Shown here: positions 34,802-43,861 of the stretch, piece by piece
How the letters are laid out: every line of letters begins with the position of its first letter
Numbering within the stretch: position 1 is the stretch's first letter
Source: Bacteroidales bacterium
Lineage (GTDB): Bacteria; Bacteroidota; Bacteroidia; Bacteroidales; Muribaculaceae
Direction of reading: 5' to 3'
Assembly (NCBI GenBank): GCA_910575615.1
Contig: CAJTEX010000006.1
Span: 1-64,000 of the forward strand
DNA: 64,000 nt
Notes under the pieces: model-generated
Database searches by the model: none
What the model was told of the DNA's origin: nothing
The model's input: only the letters and a program-made list of their open reading frames with translations
Translations under genes and position numbers: made by a program

Positions 34802-37800
34802 ATGACATCATTAAAAAAGTCGAGCCTGCACGGCCTTTCAAAAATCGTTTTCATACTGTCACTGATGTTTGTCAACCCATTCCACGGCTTTGGAGCCGAC
34901 CCGGATTTCGCTTTCCCGGAAAAGGTGGAGAAAACCGCCGCCTCTGATTTGCGCGCGGCTGTCAAGGATGGCGACGGCAAGGGGGCGGTAAACGCGATGA
35001 TACGTCTCGGGCTGGCAAAGGCGCAGGTCAACACCGACTCGCTGCCCGCTGTGCTGAGACAGGTGGCAGACCTGACGGCTGCCGAGACCGACCCTGCTGC
35101 CAAGGCATTGCTCAACGCCCTGTCAGCTAAAATCTACACCCAGGTCTACACTTCAGACCGCTGGACTTATGACCGCCGCGAGAGTGTCGCCGGAGTCGGC
35201 GACGACTATCGCCAGTGGAGCTCGCGCCAGTTTCTCGACAAGGTGATGGGGCTCGTCCAGGCGTCGCTGGCCGATGCCGATGCCTTGCGTCTTCTGCCGT
35301 TGCGGGATTACGCCGGGATAGTGGAGATTGAGGAGCAAGACCTCCGTTTTTATCCCACATTGTTTGATTTCATAGCCGAGTCCGGTATCGGCAATCTTAA
35401 GGTTTTCGCCGACGCGCAGAATCTCAATGTGTTGAACGAAAGGCTTTTGGAGACCCCTTGCGACCCCACGTTGCGACCTGGGCCAACATGCCGCCCGCTC
35501 GGGATGATACTCGGCATATACGGTTCGGTGATTGATTTCCACAAAGACAGTCCCGCGCCACGGTTTGTCGCGGAAATCGCGGTCAGGGAGTTTGTGGAGC
35601 GTCATATGTTCACCTCCCGGATGGCTGCCCCGCGTTCTGCCGCCGCGGTTGCCGACAATATGCCCTCGGCTTTCACGGCCGAGATGATCAGGCTGTATGA
35701 GGAAAACAAAGATAATGAGTTGTCAGGGCTCTTCCTTGACAAGGCTGCCGAGGAGTTCTACCCCGGGGAGGAAGCCAGGGAGTTTTGCGCTCTGCTCAGA
35801 GGCTATCTTGACCGGTTCCCGTCGGGATTGCCGGCAAATGATGTCAGCAACAGCCTTGACCGCCTCTGCCAGCCTTCTGCCCGCTTTGAGATGCCGACAC
35901 AGGTGTCTCCCGGCAAACCTGTTAGGCTTACCGTGTCGACTGTCAATGGTAAGACCGTGAAGCTGGAGGTGTTTGATGTGACATCGGTCAGCGGAATATC
36001 CTCGGAAGACTACTGGGTCAGGGCCGCGAGTCTCGGGAAGGCGATAGATGCCAAGACCGTCAGCTTTGACGGAGAACTGCCATTCTCGGCCTCGGCCCCG
36101 GTCGAACTGACGTTTCCCGGTTACGGGCTTTATGCCGTGAGGATTTCAGTTGACGGGAAATATGACAACGGAAGCTTGCGTGTCATCCGCTGCAGCGACA
36201 TGTCGCTGTCTTCGCTGGTGGTGGGAGAGTCATCGTCGGCCTGGGTGGCCGATGCCTCGACCGGCGCTCCTGTGGCGGGAGCGGAGATATATTTCCGCCC
36301 TTGGTCGCGCCGCAACGCCGCCGCGCGTCTTGACGGGCGGACAAACGCTTCTGGAGAGAAATCGCTTGATGTTAAGGAATACGGGCAGCTGTCGGTGGTC
36401 AAGGGCGCTGACAAGTATGCTCCCGGAATATCGGTCTCGACCCCTTACGGTGTGGATGACTCGAAGGAGCTTGCCATAGAACTGTTCACCTCCCTGGGGC
36501 TGTACCGCCCTGGCGATGAGGTGGATTTCGCCCTGGTTGCGTATGACAACCGGCCCGGGAACCGTGTGATTGCCGCCGGGCGGCGTGTCGGGGTGGAGCT
36601 GCTTGATGTCAACTATCAGCCGGTCGACACCCTGTTTCTTATGACCGACGCCTGGGGTCGTGCCGAGGGCAAGTTCACGCTCCCCTCTGCCGGGCTCACA
36701 GGCAGCTTCAGGCTCAGGGCCGGCAGTGCCCCGGGAGCCACCAAGGTGATAGATGCCTGCGGCTCACATTCATTTATGGTGAGCGACTACAAGTTGCCCA
36801 CATTCGAGGTCAGGACACTGGAGGTCAACCGTCCGGTGTCGGCGGCCGACAGCGCGTCGGTGTCCGGGGAGGCAATCGCCTATTCCGGATTCCCGATAGG
36901 GGATGCCCAGGTCAAGGCTTCGCTGAATGTGCAGCAGGGGTTCTGGTGGTGGAAGACCGAGTCTCCGGTATTCTACACCACCGAGACAGTTACCGGTGCC
37001 GACGGCAGATTCGCGGTGGTGATTCCCTCCTCTGTCATTTCGGCCAGCCCTGCCCCCGGCGGAATATTCGTGTGTGACATAGAGGTGACATCGGCCGACG
37101 GGGAGACCCGCCAGATGACCGCCAAGTTCAATATGGGGAAACCGCTCGGCATAGTAGCCTCGGTTCCCGCCCAGATAAACCTCGCCAAGCCGTTCAAGGC
37201 CACGGTTGAGGCCCGTGACGCGAATGGAGACCGCAAGCCTCTGGAAATGAAATACACCGTGACCCTCGACACGGCCATAGTAGCTGAGGGGCTGGTGGCC
37301 GATGGTGATGTGACACCTGTGTTGAAGCAACTGCCATCGGGCAGGTATTCACTGGTGTTCGCCCCCGTTGATTCCGCGATGGCCGACCAGTCTGCGCCTT
37401 GCCAGACGGTGCTTTACCGTCCGCAGGATGAAGTTTGCCCTGTGGCCAAGACCCTCTGGATGCCGTCGGGCGACATCACTGCCGACGCAGATGGCCGATT
37501 CAAGCTGATTGTCGGGTCAGACTGCGGTGATGCCAATGTCAGGATGATAGTCTCGACATATCCGGGCAAAGTGATAGACAAACGCTGGCTCAAACTGAAG
37601 AAGGGCATGCAGGAGATTGAAGGGAAACTCCCCGCCGGCATAGAGTCGGCCCGTGTGCTTCTCGAATGTGTCAGAAACTTTGAGTCATTCAGTTACGAGA
37701 CCGAGATTGAGGCGGAGGCCTCGCGCCGGTCGATAAGCATTGAGATTGAGACATTCCGCGACCGGGTGATGCCAGGCCAGGAGGAGAAAATCACCTTCAG

Positions 37801-40528
37801 GGTGAAGCCCTCTGACAAGGCCACGGCCGAGAGCGCGGTTTTCCTCGATATGTCAAACAAGGCCATCGATGCCTTGGCGGCCAATCCGATGATGCTTGAT
37901 CCGTTCTCCACAGGTGGCTGGGATGTGCTGTCAAACGGCTGGAACTTCACGACATTGCCGAGTACGGTCACAAAGAGGTTCAAGTATCTGGATGGCTTCA
38001 CGATTGAAGCGCCGTCGTTCCAGCTTTACGGTATGAGCTTCACCGGGGGCGGTTTCCGCAACCTGCGTGTGCGCGGCACCAACGCGGTCATGTACAAGGC
38101 TGCCGCCAAAATGGAGTCTGCCGAAGGGGAAGAGATGGCGGAGGATATGGCCGTGGCCGTAACGGGTGCCCCGATGATGGCCTACGGAGTTGCCTCCGAC
38201 GCAGGAGCCAGCCTCGACGAGGTTGTGACCGTGTCGGCCAAGGAGCATGCAGAGGAGGTTGAGGTAGAGACGGCTGATGAGGCTCAGGAAACTTACCGCC
38301 CGTCTGAAATCCCCCTCGCTTTCTTCCGTCCGATGCTGGCCACTGCCGCCGACGGTTCATTGGAAATCAGCTATACCGTGCCTGACGCCAACACCACCTG
38401 GATTCTGAGGGCCATGGCATACAACAAGGAATTGCTCTCCGCCACGACTTCGGCTGAAATCATATCCTCCAAGCCGGTGATGGTGTCGCAGAACGCACCG
38501 CGTTTCCTCCGCACCGCCGACTCGGTGGTGCTGGCCACGTCGGTGATGAACAACACCGATTCGCTGCGCGACATCAGAGTCGTGTCTGAGGTGATGGCCT
38601 CGGCCACCGGCAAGGTGATTGCCCGCCAGGAGAAGCTGATGACCCTCCCGGCAAAGGGTTCGGATGTGGCGACGGTGGATGTGGTGGCCCCTGCCGGGGA
38701 TGCCGGGCTTGTCTACCGCGTTAAGGCCACGTCGGGCGACTACACTGACGGTGAACAGGTCTTGCTGCCGGTGCTCCCCTCACAACAGGATGTTGTGGAG
38801 TCGGAGATGTTCTACCTCGCTCCCGGCCAGGCATCATTCTCGTTGCAGCTTCCGGCTATGTCGGGCGACGATCGCGCCTACCTGAATTTCACGGAGAATC
38901 CCGCCTGGCAGGTTGTCTCGGCATTGCCCGGCCTCAGGGAGAATGGCATTAACTCATCCGTCGAGGCATCGGCGGCCCTTTTCTCGGCGGCGGTGGCCGA
39001 GGGTATCCTCCGCGACAATCCCGAGGTGGCCAGGGTGCTGCGCAAGTGGGCCGAGACCGGCGACTCCGCTCTCATTTCCAACCTGGAGAAGAACCAGGAG
39101 CTGAAAAGCATGCTCCTCGATGCCACCCCTTGGGTCTCCGAGGCCCTCGACGACACCGAGAGGATGCAGCGTCTCGCGTTGCTGTTTGACAAGCGTCAGA
39201 CCCGCAAGGTGATATCCGAGGCGGTCGACCGCCTGTCGCAGATGCGTGTTGACGGAGCCTGGAGCTGGTCAGACCGTTATCCGGTCGCCTCGATGTGGGC
39301 CACGGAGGTGATTCTCGACGAGCTGGGAGACCTTAACCGCATGGGGTGGCTCCCGTCTGACGCGCGTCTTGACAAGATGATAAAGGAGTCTCTGGCATGG
39401 TTCGACCGTGAAACAGTCAAGGAATTCAAGAAATATCCCAAGGCTGATTACTGGCTTTATGTGGCCATCCGCGACAAGTTCCCGCAGGTGAAACCCTCGA
39501 CGGCCGCCTCGCGTGTGATTGAGTCAGAGGTGCAGAAGGCCGTCGCCGGATGGAAAGGCGCGACAGTGCCCATGAAGGGAGTGTATGCCCTGATTCTCAA
39601 CAACCATGGCTACAACGCCACGGCCCGGCAGATTCTCAGGTCGTTGCGCGAGTATGCCACATCGACCCCGGAGAGGGGCATGTGGTGGCAGCAGCTCGAC
39701 CGTTATGTCTCCCTTTGGAGCTATGACAGGGTGGGAATCACCTCAATATTGCTGGACGCGTTCAATGCCGTCGAGCCGGGATGCGATGACGTTGAGAAGA
39801 TACGCCAGTGGCTCATACTCAACAAGACCAACAATGACTGGGGCAATGCCATAATGACCACCCAGACCATAGCCTCCATACTCACCAGTGGCAAGCCGCT
39901 GAAGGTCAACACCCGAGGAACGGCCATACACATCGGTGACGAACTGCTGCAGCCCCAGGCTGAGGAGTATGCCACCGGGGCGTTCACCGAGCAGATCACA
40001 TCTATGCTCTCGGCTCCGGCCACATTGACGGTTGACCGTCAGGCCGACTATCCCTCGGTTGGCGGTGTGGTGATGATGCGCCGTCTGCCTATGGACTCCA
40101 TAAAGTCGGTAGGATGTCAGGAGATTTCGGTGGAGAAGTCGATGATGGTGGCTGACGGAGAACAGTGGGTGCCTGGAGAGGAATTCAAGGTCGGAGACCG
40201 CGTCAGGGTCGAGCTTACCCTGTTTGTCGAGGATGACCTGTCATATGTCGTTATTGAGGATCTGCGTGCCGCCGGGCTTGAGCCTGTCGAGCAGCTTCCG
40301 TCGCCGATTTTCTCCGAGGGGCTGTGCTTCTATCGAGAGAACCGCGACTCGCAGACCAATATTTTCATAGATTTCCTGCCGAGAGGCACCTACCGCCTGG
40401 CTTATGAGCTATTTGCCTCGCAGGCCGGACGCTTCTCCAGCGGTGTGGCCCGTACACAGAGCCAGTATAACCCGGTGGTGGCCGCGCATTCAGCAGGCTG
40501 CACCATTGAAATCAGACCAGCGAGATGA
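34802..40528 (+). CDS. Alpha-2-macroglobulin-like protein lacking thioester residues
   Basis: About 1,908 residues. The frame opens at 34700, but the ATG at 34802 gives a signal peptide (ending FHGFGA). Macroglobulin (MG) domains are recognisable, including GLYRPGDEVDFALVAYD (MG2-like) and FRPMLATAADGSLEISYTVPDANTTW before the thioester-domain region. Alpha-2-macroglobulins trap proteases. In thioester-bearing members a CxEQ motif sits in the stretch after the conserved W-x-LPGL segment. Here the matching position reads Ser1386-Val-Glu1388-Ala1389, so covalent trapping should be lost. A C-terminal receptor-like domain is present. The GHL10 gene overlaps its stop by 4 bases. Confidence 0.88.
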   Translation: MTSLKKSSLHGLSKIVFILSLMFVNPFHGFGADPDFAFPEKVEKTAASDLRAAVKDGDGKGAVNAMIRLGLAKAQVNTDSLPAVLRQVADLTAAETDPAAKALLNALSAKIYTQVYTSDRWTYDRRESVAGVGDDYRQWSSRQFLDKVMGLVQASLADADALRLLPLRDYAGIVEIEEQDLRFYPTLFDFIAESGIGNLKVFADAQNLNVLNERLLETPCDPTLRPGPTCRPLGMILGIYGSVIDFHKDSPAPRFVAEIAVREFVERHMFTSRMAAPRSAAAVADNMPSAFTAEMIRLYEENKDNELSGLFLDKAAEEFYPGEEAREFCALLRGYLDRFPSGLPANDVSNSLDRLCQPSARFEMPTQVSPGKPVRLTVSTVNGKTVKLEVFDVTSVSGISSEDYWVRAASLGKAIDAKTVSFDGELPFSASAPVELTFPGYGLYAVRISVDGKYDNGSLRVIRCSDMSLSSLVVGESSSAWVADASTGAPVAGAEIYFRPWSRRNAAARLDGRTNASGEKSLDVKEYGQLSVVKGADKYAPGISVSTPYGVDDSKELAIELFTSLGLYRPGDEVDFALVAYDNRPGNRVIAAGRRVGVELLDVNYQPVDTLFLMTDAWGRAEGKFTLPSAGLTGSFRLRAGSAPGATKVIDACGSHSFMVSDYKLPTFEVRTLEVNRPVSAADSASVSGEAIAYSGFPIGDAQVKASLNVQQGFWWWKTESPVFYTTETVTGADGRFAVVIPSSVISASPAPGGIFVCDIEVTSADGETRQMTAKFNMGKPLGIVASVPAQINLAKPFKATVEARDANGDRKPLEMKYTVTLDTAIVAEGLVADGDVTPVLKQLPSGRYSLVFAPVDSAMADQSAPCQTVLYRPQDEVCPVAKTLWMPSGDITADADGRFKLIVGSDCGDANVRMIVSTYPGKVIDKRWLKLKKGMQEIEGKLPAGIESARVLLECVRNFESFSYETEIEAEASRRSISIEIETFRDRVMPGQEEKITFRVKPSDKATAESAVFLDMSNKAIDALAANPMMLDPFSTGGWDVLSNGWNFTTLPSTVTKRFKYLDGFTIEAPSFQLYGMSFTGGGFRNLRVRGTNAVMYKAAAKMESAEGEEMAEDMAVAVTGAPMMAYGVASDAGASLDEVVTVSAKEHAEEVEVETADEAQETYRPSEIPLAFFRPMLATAADGSLEISYTVPDANTTWILRAMAYNKELLSATTSAEIISSKPVMVSQNAPRFLRTADSVVLATSVMNNTDSLRDIRVVSEVMASATGKVIARQEKLMTLPAKGSDVATVDVVAPAGDAGLVYRVKATSGDYTDGEQVLLPVLPSQQDVVESEMFYLAPGQASFSLQLPAMSGDDRAYLNFTENPAWQVVSALPGLRENGINSSVEASAALFSAAVAEGILRDNPEVARVLRKWAETGDSALISNLEKNQELKSMLLDATPWVSEALDDTERMQRLALLFDKRQTRKVISEAVDRLSQMRVDGAWSWSDRYPVASMWATEVILDELGDLNRMGWLPSDARLDKMIKESLAWFDRETVKEFKKYPKADYWLYVAIRDKFPQVKPSTAASRVIESEVQKAVAGWKGATVPMKGVYALILNNHGYNATARQILRSLREYATSTPERGMWWQQLDRYVSLWSYDRVGITSILLDAFNAVEPGCDDVEKIRQWLILNKTNNDWGNAIMTTQTIASILTSGKPLKVNTRGTAIHIGDELLQPQAEEYATGAFTEQITSMLSAPATLTVDRQADYPSVGGVVMMRRLPMDSIKSVGCQEISVEKSMMVADGEQWVPGEEFKVGDRVRVELTLFVEDDLSYVVIEDLRAAGLEPVEQLPSPIFSEGLCFYRENRDSQTNIFIDFLPRGTYRLAYELFASQAGRFSSGVARTQSQYNPVVAAHSAGCTIEIRPAR

Positions 40529-42114
40529 AAAGGATATTTTTCCTGACGTTGCTGTCGGTGGTGTCGTGGGTGTTGGCCCCAGTGGGGCATGCTGCCCCGA
40601 AATGTGAGATGCGAGGCCTGTGGGTCGCCACCGTGTATGGCATTGACTGGCCGTCGACTTCGGGGGCGACTCCGGCCGCTGCCGAGGCGCAGAAGAAGGA
40701 GCTGTCGGCGTTGCTCGACATGGCGGCTTCGTCGGGTTTCAACTCGGTGTTGCTTCAGGTGAGGCCTATGGCCGACGCGCTGTACAAGTCGTCGCTCGAA
40801 CCGTGGAGCGCCTACCTGACGGGAGGCCGCGGGACCGCCCCTGCAAAGGGATGGGACCCTCTGGAGTTTGCCGTCAGGGAGTGTCACGCGCGAGGCCTGG
40901 AGCTGCACGCGTGGGTCAATCCTTTCAGGTTCTCCTCCTCGGCGACCCTCCCCTCCACTACGGCCGACCGCCGGGCCATCGAGAATGAGTGGGTGCTGAC
41001 CCAGCTCAAGACGGTCTCAGCGCCTTCCCCGAAATCGCGGGCCAAGTCCAGGAAAGGGAAGCGTCGCGCGGCCCCGAGGAAGACCACCGTCAAGGGTGTG
41101 TCGATTCTCGACCCCGGGAATCCTGACGCACGTAGACATATCGTGGAGGTCTGTCGGGAGATAGTGAAGAACTATGATGTCGACGGGCTTGTGTTTGACG
41201 ACTACTTTTATCCCGAGAAATTCCCTGTGGCCGACGGGGTCGATCCCAGGGAGGAGGGTGACCGCCGCAGGGCCAATGTGGCCACGGCCATCTCCGAGGT
41301 CTACTCAATGATACAGGAGGAGAAGCCTTGGGTAAGGTTCGGGGTGGCTCCCGCCGGGGTTGCCGGAGGCAACGGCAGGGCAGCGGCCGAACATGGCCTT
41401 GAGCCCCCGTCGGTGGGTAATGACTGGATGTATGACGATATTTATTGCGATCCGTTGAGATGGCTCGCCGACGGCACTGTGGATTATGTCTCTCCGCAGG
41501 TGTACTGGCCGATGGATCATGCCACCAACCCGTTCCAGCCGCTTGTGGAGTGGTGGGCCGGAGTGGCCCGCCATTTCGGACGTCATCTGTTCGTGAGCCA
41601 GAATGTGCCGAGCCTTCCCGCAGGGGAAGCCGCGTGGAAAGAGCAGCGCAAGGAGGTGGCGGTGACCCGGCTCGCCTCCCGCAAGGAGGGGATACCCTCG
41701 GGGCAGGTGTTTTATTCCGCCGCCCACCTGACCGGCAAAAAGGCCCGCGGACTTGACCGCGAGCTTTCGATGAACGAGTACTCCTCCCGGGCGTTGATGC
41801 CCCCCATGACCTGGAAGAAGGCCCCCCAGGCCGAGAAGGTTAAGAATCTCAAACGCAACGACCGCTCGTTGAGCTGGTTTGACAGGGGGAGCGGACGCTA
41901 TGTCTGTTACGCCATACCGATGGATGTGGGGCCTATCGACGCGCTTGCCCAGGATGGCCCCAATTTCGACGGTAGATACATCGTGGGCGTGACCTACGGA
42001 AACAATTTCGAATTGCCAATGCAGGTGCTGAAAGGATACTGGTATGCTGTCGCCCCGTATGACCGTTATGGCAACGAGGGGGAGGCGGTGACCCTTAACG
42101 CGCCAGGATTGTGA
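40525..42114 (+). CDS. GHL10 (DUF187-type) glycosyl hydrolase-like lipid/envelope protein
   Basis: 529 residues. The signal peptide is MKRIFFLTLLSVVSWVLAPVGHA. The mature part starts EMRGLWVATVYGIDWPS and contains VLLQVRPMADALYKS, LHAWVNPFR, DGLVFDDYFYP and YVSPQVYWP, all typical of the YngK/GHL10 TIM barrel, in which the Asp pair DDYFYP is a likely catalytic site. A basic insert of about 25 residues (KSRAKSRKGKRRAAPRKTT) occurs near residue 170 before LDPGNPDARR. The C-terminus is a fibronectin-like or lyase-like module. The start overlaps the macroglobulin stop (ATGA), so the two are coupled. The substrate is probably a cell-wall or surface glycan (inference). Confidence 0.85.
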   Translation: MKRIFFLTLLSVVSWVLAPVGHAAPKCEMRGLWVATVYGIDWPSTSGATPAAAEAQKKELSALLDMAASSGFNSVLLQVRPMADALYKSSLEPWSAYLTGGRGTAPAKGWDPLEFAVRECHARGLELHAWVNPFRFSSSATLPSTTADRRAIENEWVLTQLKTVSAPSPKSRAKSRKGKRRAAPRKTTVKGVSILDPGNPDARRHIVEVCREIVKNYDVDGLVFDDYFYPEKFPVADGVDPREEGDRRRANVATAISEVYSMIQEEKPWVRFGVAPAGVAGGNGRAAAEHGLEPPSVGNDWMYDDIYCDPLRWLADGTVDYVSPQVYWPMDHATNPFQPLVEWWAGVARHFGRHLFVSQNVPSLPAGEAAWKEQRKEVAVTRLASRKEGIPSGQVFYSAAHLTGKKARGLDRELSMNEYSSRALMPPMTWKKAPQAEKVKNLKRNDRSLSWFDRGSGRYVCYAIPMDVGPIDALAQDGPNFDGRYIVGVTYGNNFELPMQVLKGYWYAVAPYDRYGNEGEAVTLNAPGL

Positions 42115-42125
42115 CAGTCTGACAT

Positions 42126-43148
42126 ATGGAAATCAACGAAGCTTATATGCGCCGCGCGTTGCGGCTCGCGGCCAATGGCCGAGGATTCACAGCTCCCAAT
42201 CCTATGGTTGGGGCGGTGATTGTGGCAGCCGGAGGCAAGGTGATAGGGGAGGGGTGGCATCGCCGGTGTGGCGAGGGCCATGCCGAGGTCAACGCGGTGG
42301 CTTCAGTGAGAGAGTCCGACCGCCATCTGCTGGCCGACTCCACGATGTATGTGACCTTGGAGCCATGCTCCCATTATGGCAAGACCCCGCCCTGCTCCAG
42401 GCTTATCGTGGAGACCGGCATACCAAGGGTGGTGGTCGGGGCCGGCGATCCCAATCCAAAGGTGAATGGGCGGGGAATAGCGATGATAAGGGAATCGGGG
42501 GCGGAAGTGGTGACCGGAGTTCTCGCCGACGAGTCTATAGCCCTCAACCGGGTTTTCTTCACCGCCCAGACCCTGCATCGCCCCTACATAACGCTGAAAT
42601 GGGCGCAGTCGGCCGACGGTTTCATGGATGCCAGACGCGGGGAGGGAGCCCCGGCCTATGCGTTCTCCAACCCGCTGACAAGGCTGACCACAATGAAGCT
42701 GCGCGCCGAGAACGAGGCGATTCTGACCACCGCCGCCACTGTCAATGCCGACAATCCTCGGCTCACCCTCAGGGGCTGGCCTGGACGGGAGCCACGACCG
42801 TTCATCATTGACCGCCATGGAAAGACTAACCCTGTCGCGGCGCTTCTTTCCGCGGCCACTGTGCTGTCTGATGATAATCCCTTTGACACCCTTTTCCGGG
42901 ATTTTGGGGTCTCCTCCGTGCTTGTAGAGGCAGGCCCCCGCTACCTCTCGCATCTGTTGCGGGCAGAACAGTGGGACTGTCTGCGTGTTGAAATCGCTCA
43001 GGAGGCTCTGGGCGACCGCGGCGTATGTCCGGCTCCGGTTTTGCCTTTCGGCGACGGCGTATTGGAGAGGACAGAAGAGATTGGAGGACATCAGATGCTC
43101 CATTTTGTGAGGCGCGGCGCAGTGGGTTGTCACCCGGCATTCCTATGA
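42126..43148 (+). CDS. ribD: Riboflavin biosynthesis deaminase/reductase RibD
   Basis: 340 residues. It performs the second and third steps of riboflavin synthesis: deamination of the pyrimidine ring and NADPH reduction of the ribosyl group. The N-terminal deaminase has the zinc site His52-Ala-Glu54 (GHAEVNA), Cys81 and Cys90 (EPCSHYGKTPPCS). The reductase half begins around residue 145 (PYITLKWAQSADG) and includes NEAILTTAATVNADNPRLTLR. It lies 11 bases after the GHL10 gene with no other riboflavin gene nearby, so it seems to be a lone member of the pathway here. Confidence 0.95.
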   Translation: MEINEAYMRRALRLAANGRGFTAPNPMVGAVIVAAGGKVIGEGWHRRCGEGHAEVNAVASVRESDRHLLADSTMYVTLEPCSHYGKTPPCSRLIVETGIPRVVVGAGDPNPKVNGRGIAMIRESGAEVVTGVLADESIALNRVFFTAQTLHRPYITLKWAQSADGFMDARRGEGAPAYAFSNPLTRLTTMKLRAENEAILTTAATVNADNPRLTLRGWPGREPRPFIIDRHGKTNPVAALLSAATVLSDDNPFDTLFRDFGVSSVLVEAGPRYLSHLLRAEQWDCLRVEIAQEALGDRGVCPAPVLPFGDGVLERTEEIGGHQMLHFVRRGAVGCHPAFL

Positions 43149-43483
43149 CCGGCAGTCCGGTGCGGAGGGGTGGGGCATCCGTTTTTTTTAGAAAAATTGG
43201 CCATATGGATAATTTCCCCGGTGTTTTTAACAATTGATTACTGAAAAATGCCTATCTTTGTAGCCGTAAAACCGCCCCGGAGGGGGCGCGGCTTTGCTCT
43301 TCTGATTACAGATTGTTGATAACCAGATGATAAGGTTGTGTCTTGTTGACAGGCTAATCGCTTTCCCCTTGTCTCTGATTTAGGCATCTCGGATCACCCC
43401 TACTAACCCTAAAGGTTGTCCATCGCGGCCCGCAGCCAGTTGATGGCGGCCACCACAGACCAGGAATCACAACAATATAGTTC
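43149..43483 (+). other. Non-coding region: nuo promoter and long leader
   Basis: 335 bases without a convincing gene. The perfect -7 box TATCTTTG lies at 43253-43260. A GC-rich hairpin (CGCCCC 43273-43278 with GGGGCG 43283-43288) lies a few bases after the implied start of transcription near 43267. The leader to nuoA is therefore about 215 bases. A small open frame from ATG 43443 to 43487 ends in an ATGA overlap with the nuoA start. No known riboswitch pattern was recognised. Confidence 0.6.
43253..43260 (+). promoter_or_regulatory. -7 element of the nuo/atp operon promoter
   Basis: TATCTTTG matches the Bacteroidetes -7 consensus TAnnTTTG. No TTTG is found at the ideal distance; ATTG at 43233-43236 lies 16 bases upstream and TTTTT at 43224-43228 lies 24 bases upstream. 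It is the only good promoter element before nuoA. Confidence 0.6.
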
Positions 43484-43861
43484 ATGATATCTTTAGGAAT
43501 TTTTGGCATCGACGCCGTAGTGTTCGCCATTGTGGCGCTGCTCACCGGAGCAGGGCTGGTATGGCTGGCCATGTGGCTCGCCGGCCTTATTTCTCCCCGC
43601 TCTTTCAATCCGCAGAAAGGTGAGGCATACGAGTGTGGTATCCCTACCCGCGGTGAATCAATGGCCCGCTTCCATGTGGGCTACTACCTGTTCGCCATCC
43701 TCTTCCTGATGTTCGACGTGGAAACAGTCTTCCTGTTCCCCTGGGCCGTGAAAATGCGCGCCCTCGGAGGTGAAGGCGTTCTCTGCGTCGCTGTTTTTTT
43801 CGCAATCTTAGTGCTGGGCCTCGTTTACGCCTGGCGGAAAGGAGCGCTTGAATGGAAATGA
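43484..43861 (+). CDS. nuoA: NADH-quinone oxidoreductase subunit A
   Basis: 125 residues with three membrane helices. It is part of the membrane arm of complex I near the quinone site. The conserved loop motif YECGIP (with Cys) and ARFHVGYYLFAILFLMFDVE (Asp and Glu in helix 2) are present. First gene of the complex I operon; its end overlaps nuoB by 10 bases. Confidence 0.95.
   Translation: MISLGIFGIDAVVFAIVALLTGAGLVWLAMWLAGLISPRSFNPQKGEAYECGIPTRGESMARFHVGYYLFAILFLMFDVETVFLFPWAVKMRALGGEGVLCVAVFFAILVLGLVYAWRKGALEWK

Noticed and set aside
43149-43483. Possible tRNA or riboswitch before nuoA
   Set aside because: There is no T-loop consensus or cloverleaf, and no aptamer pattern that I recognise; only a short GC hairpin is evident.
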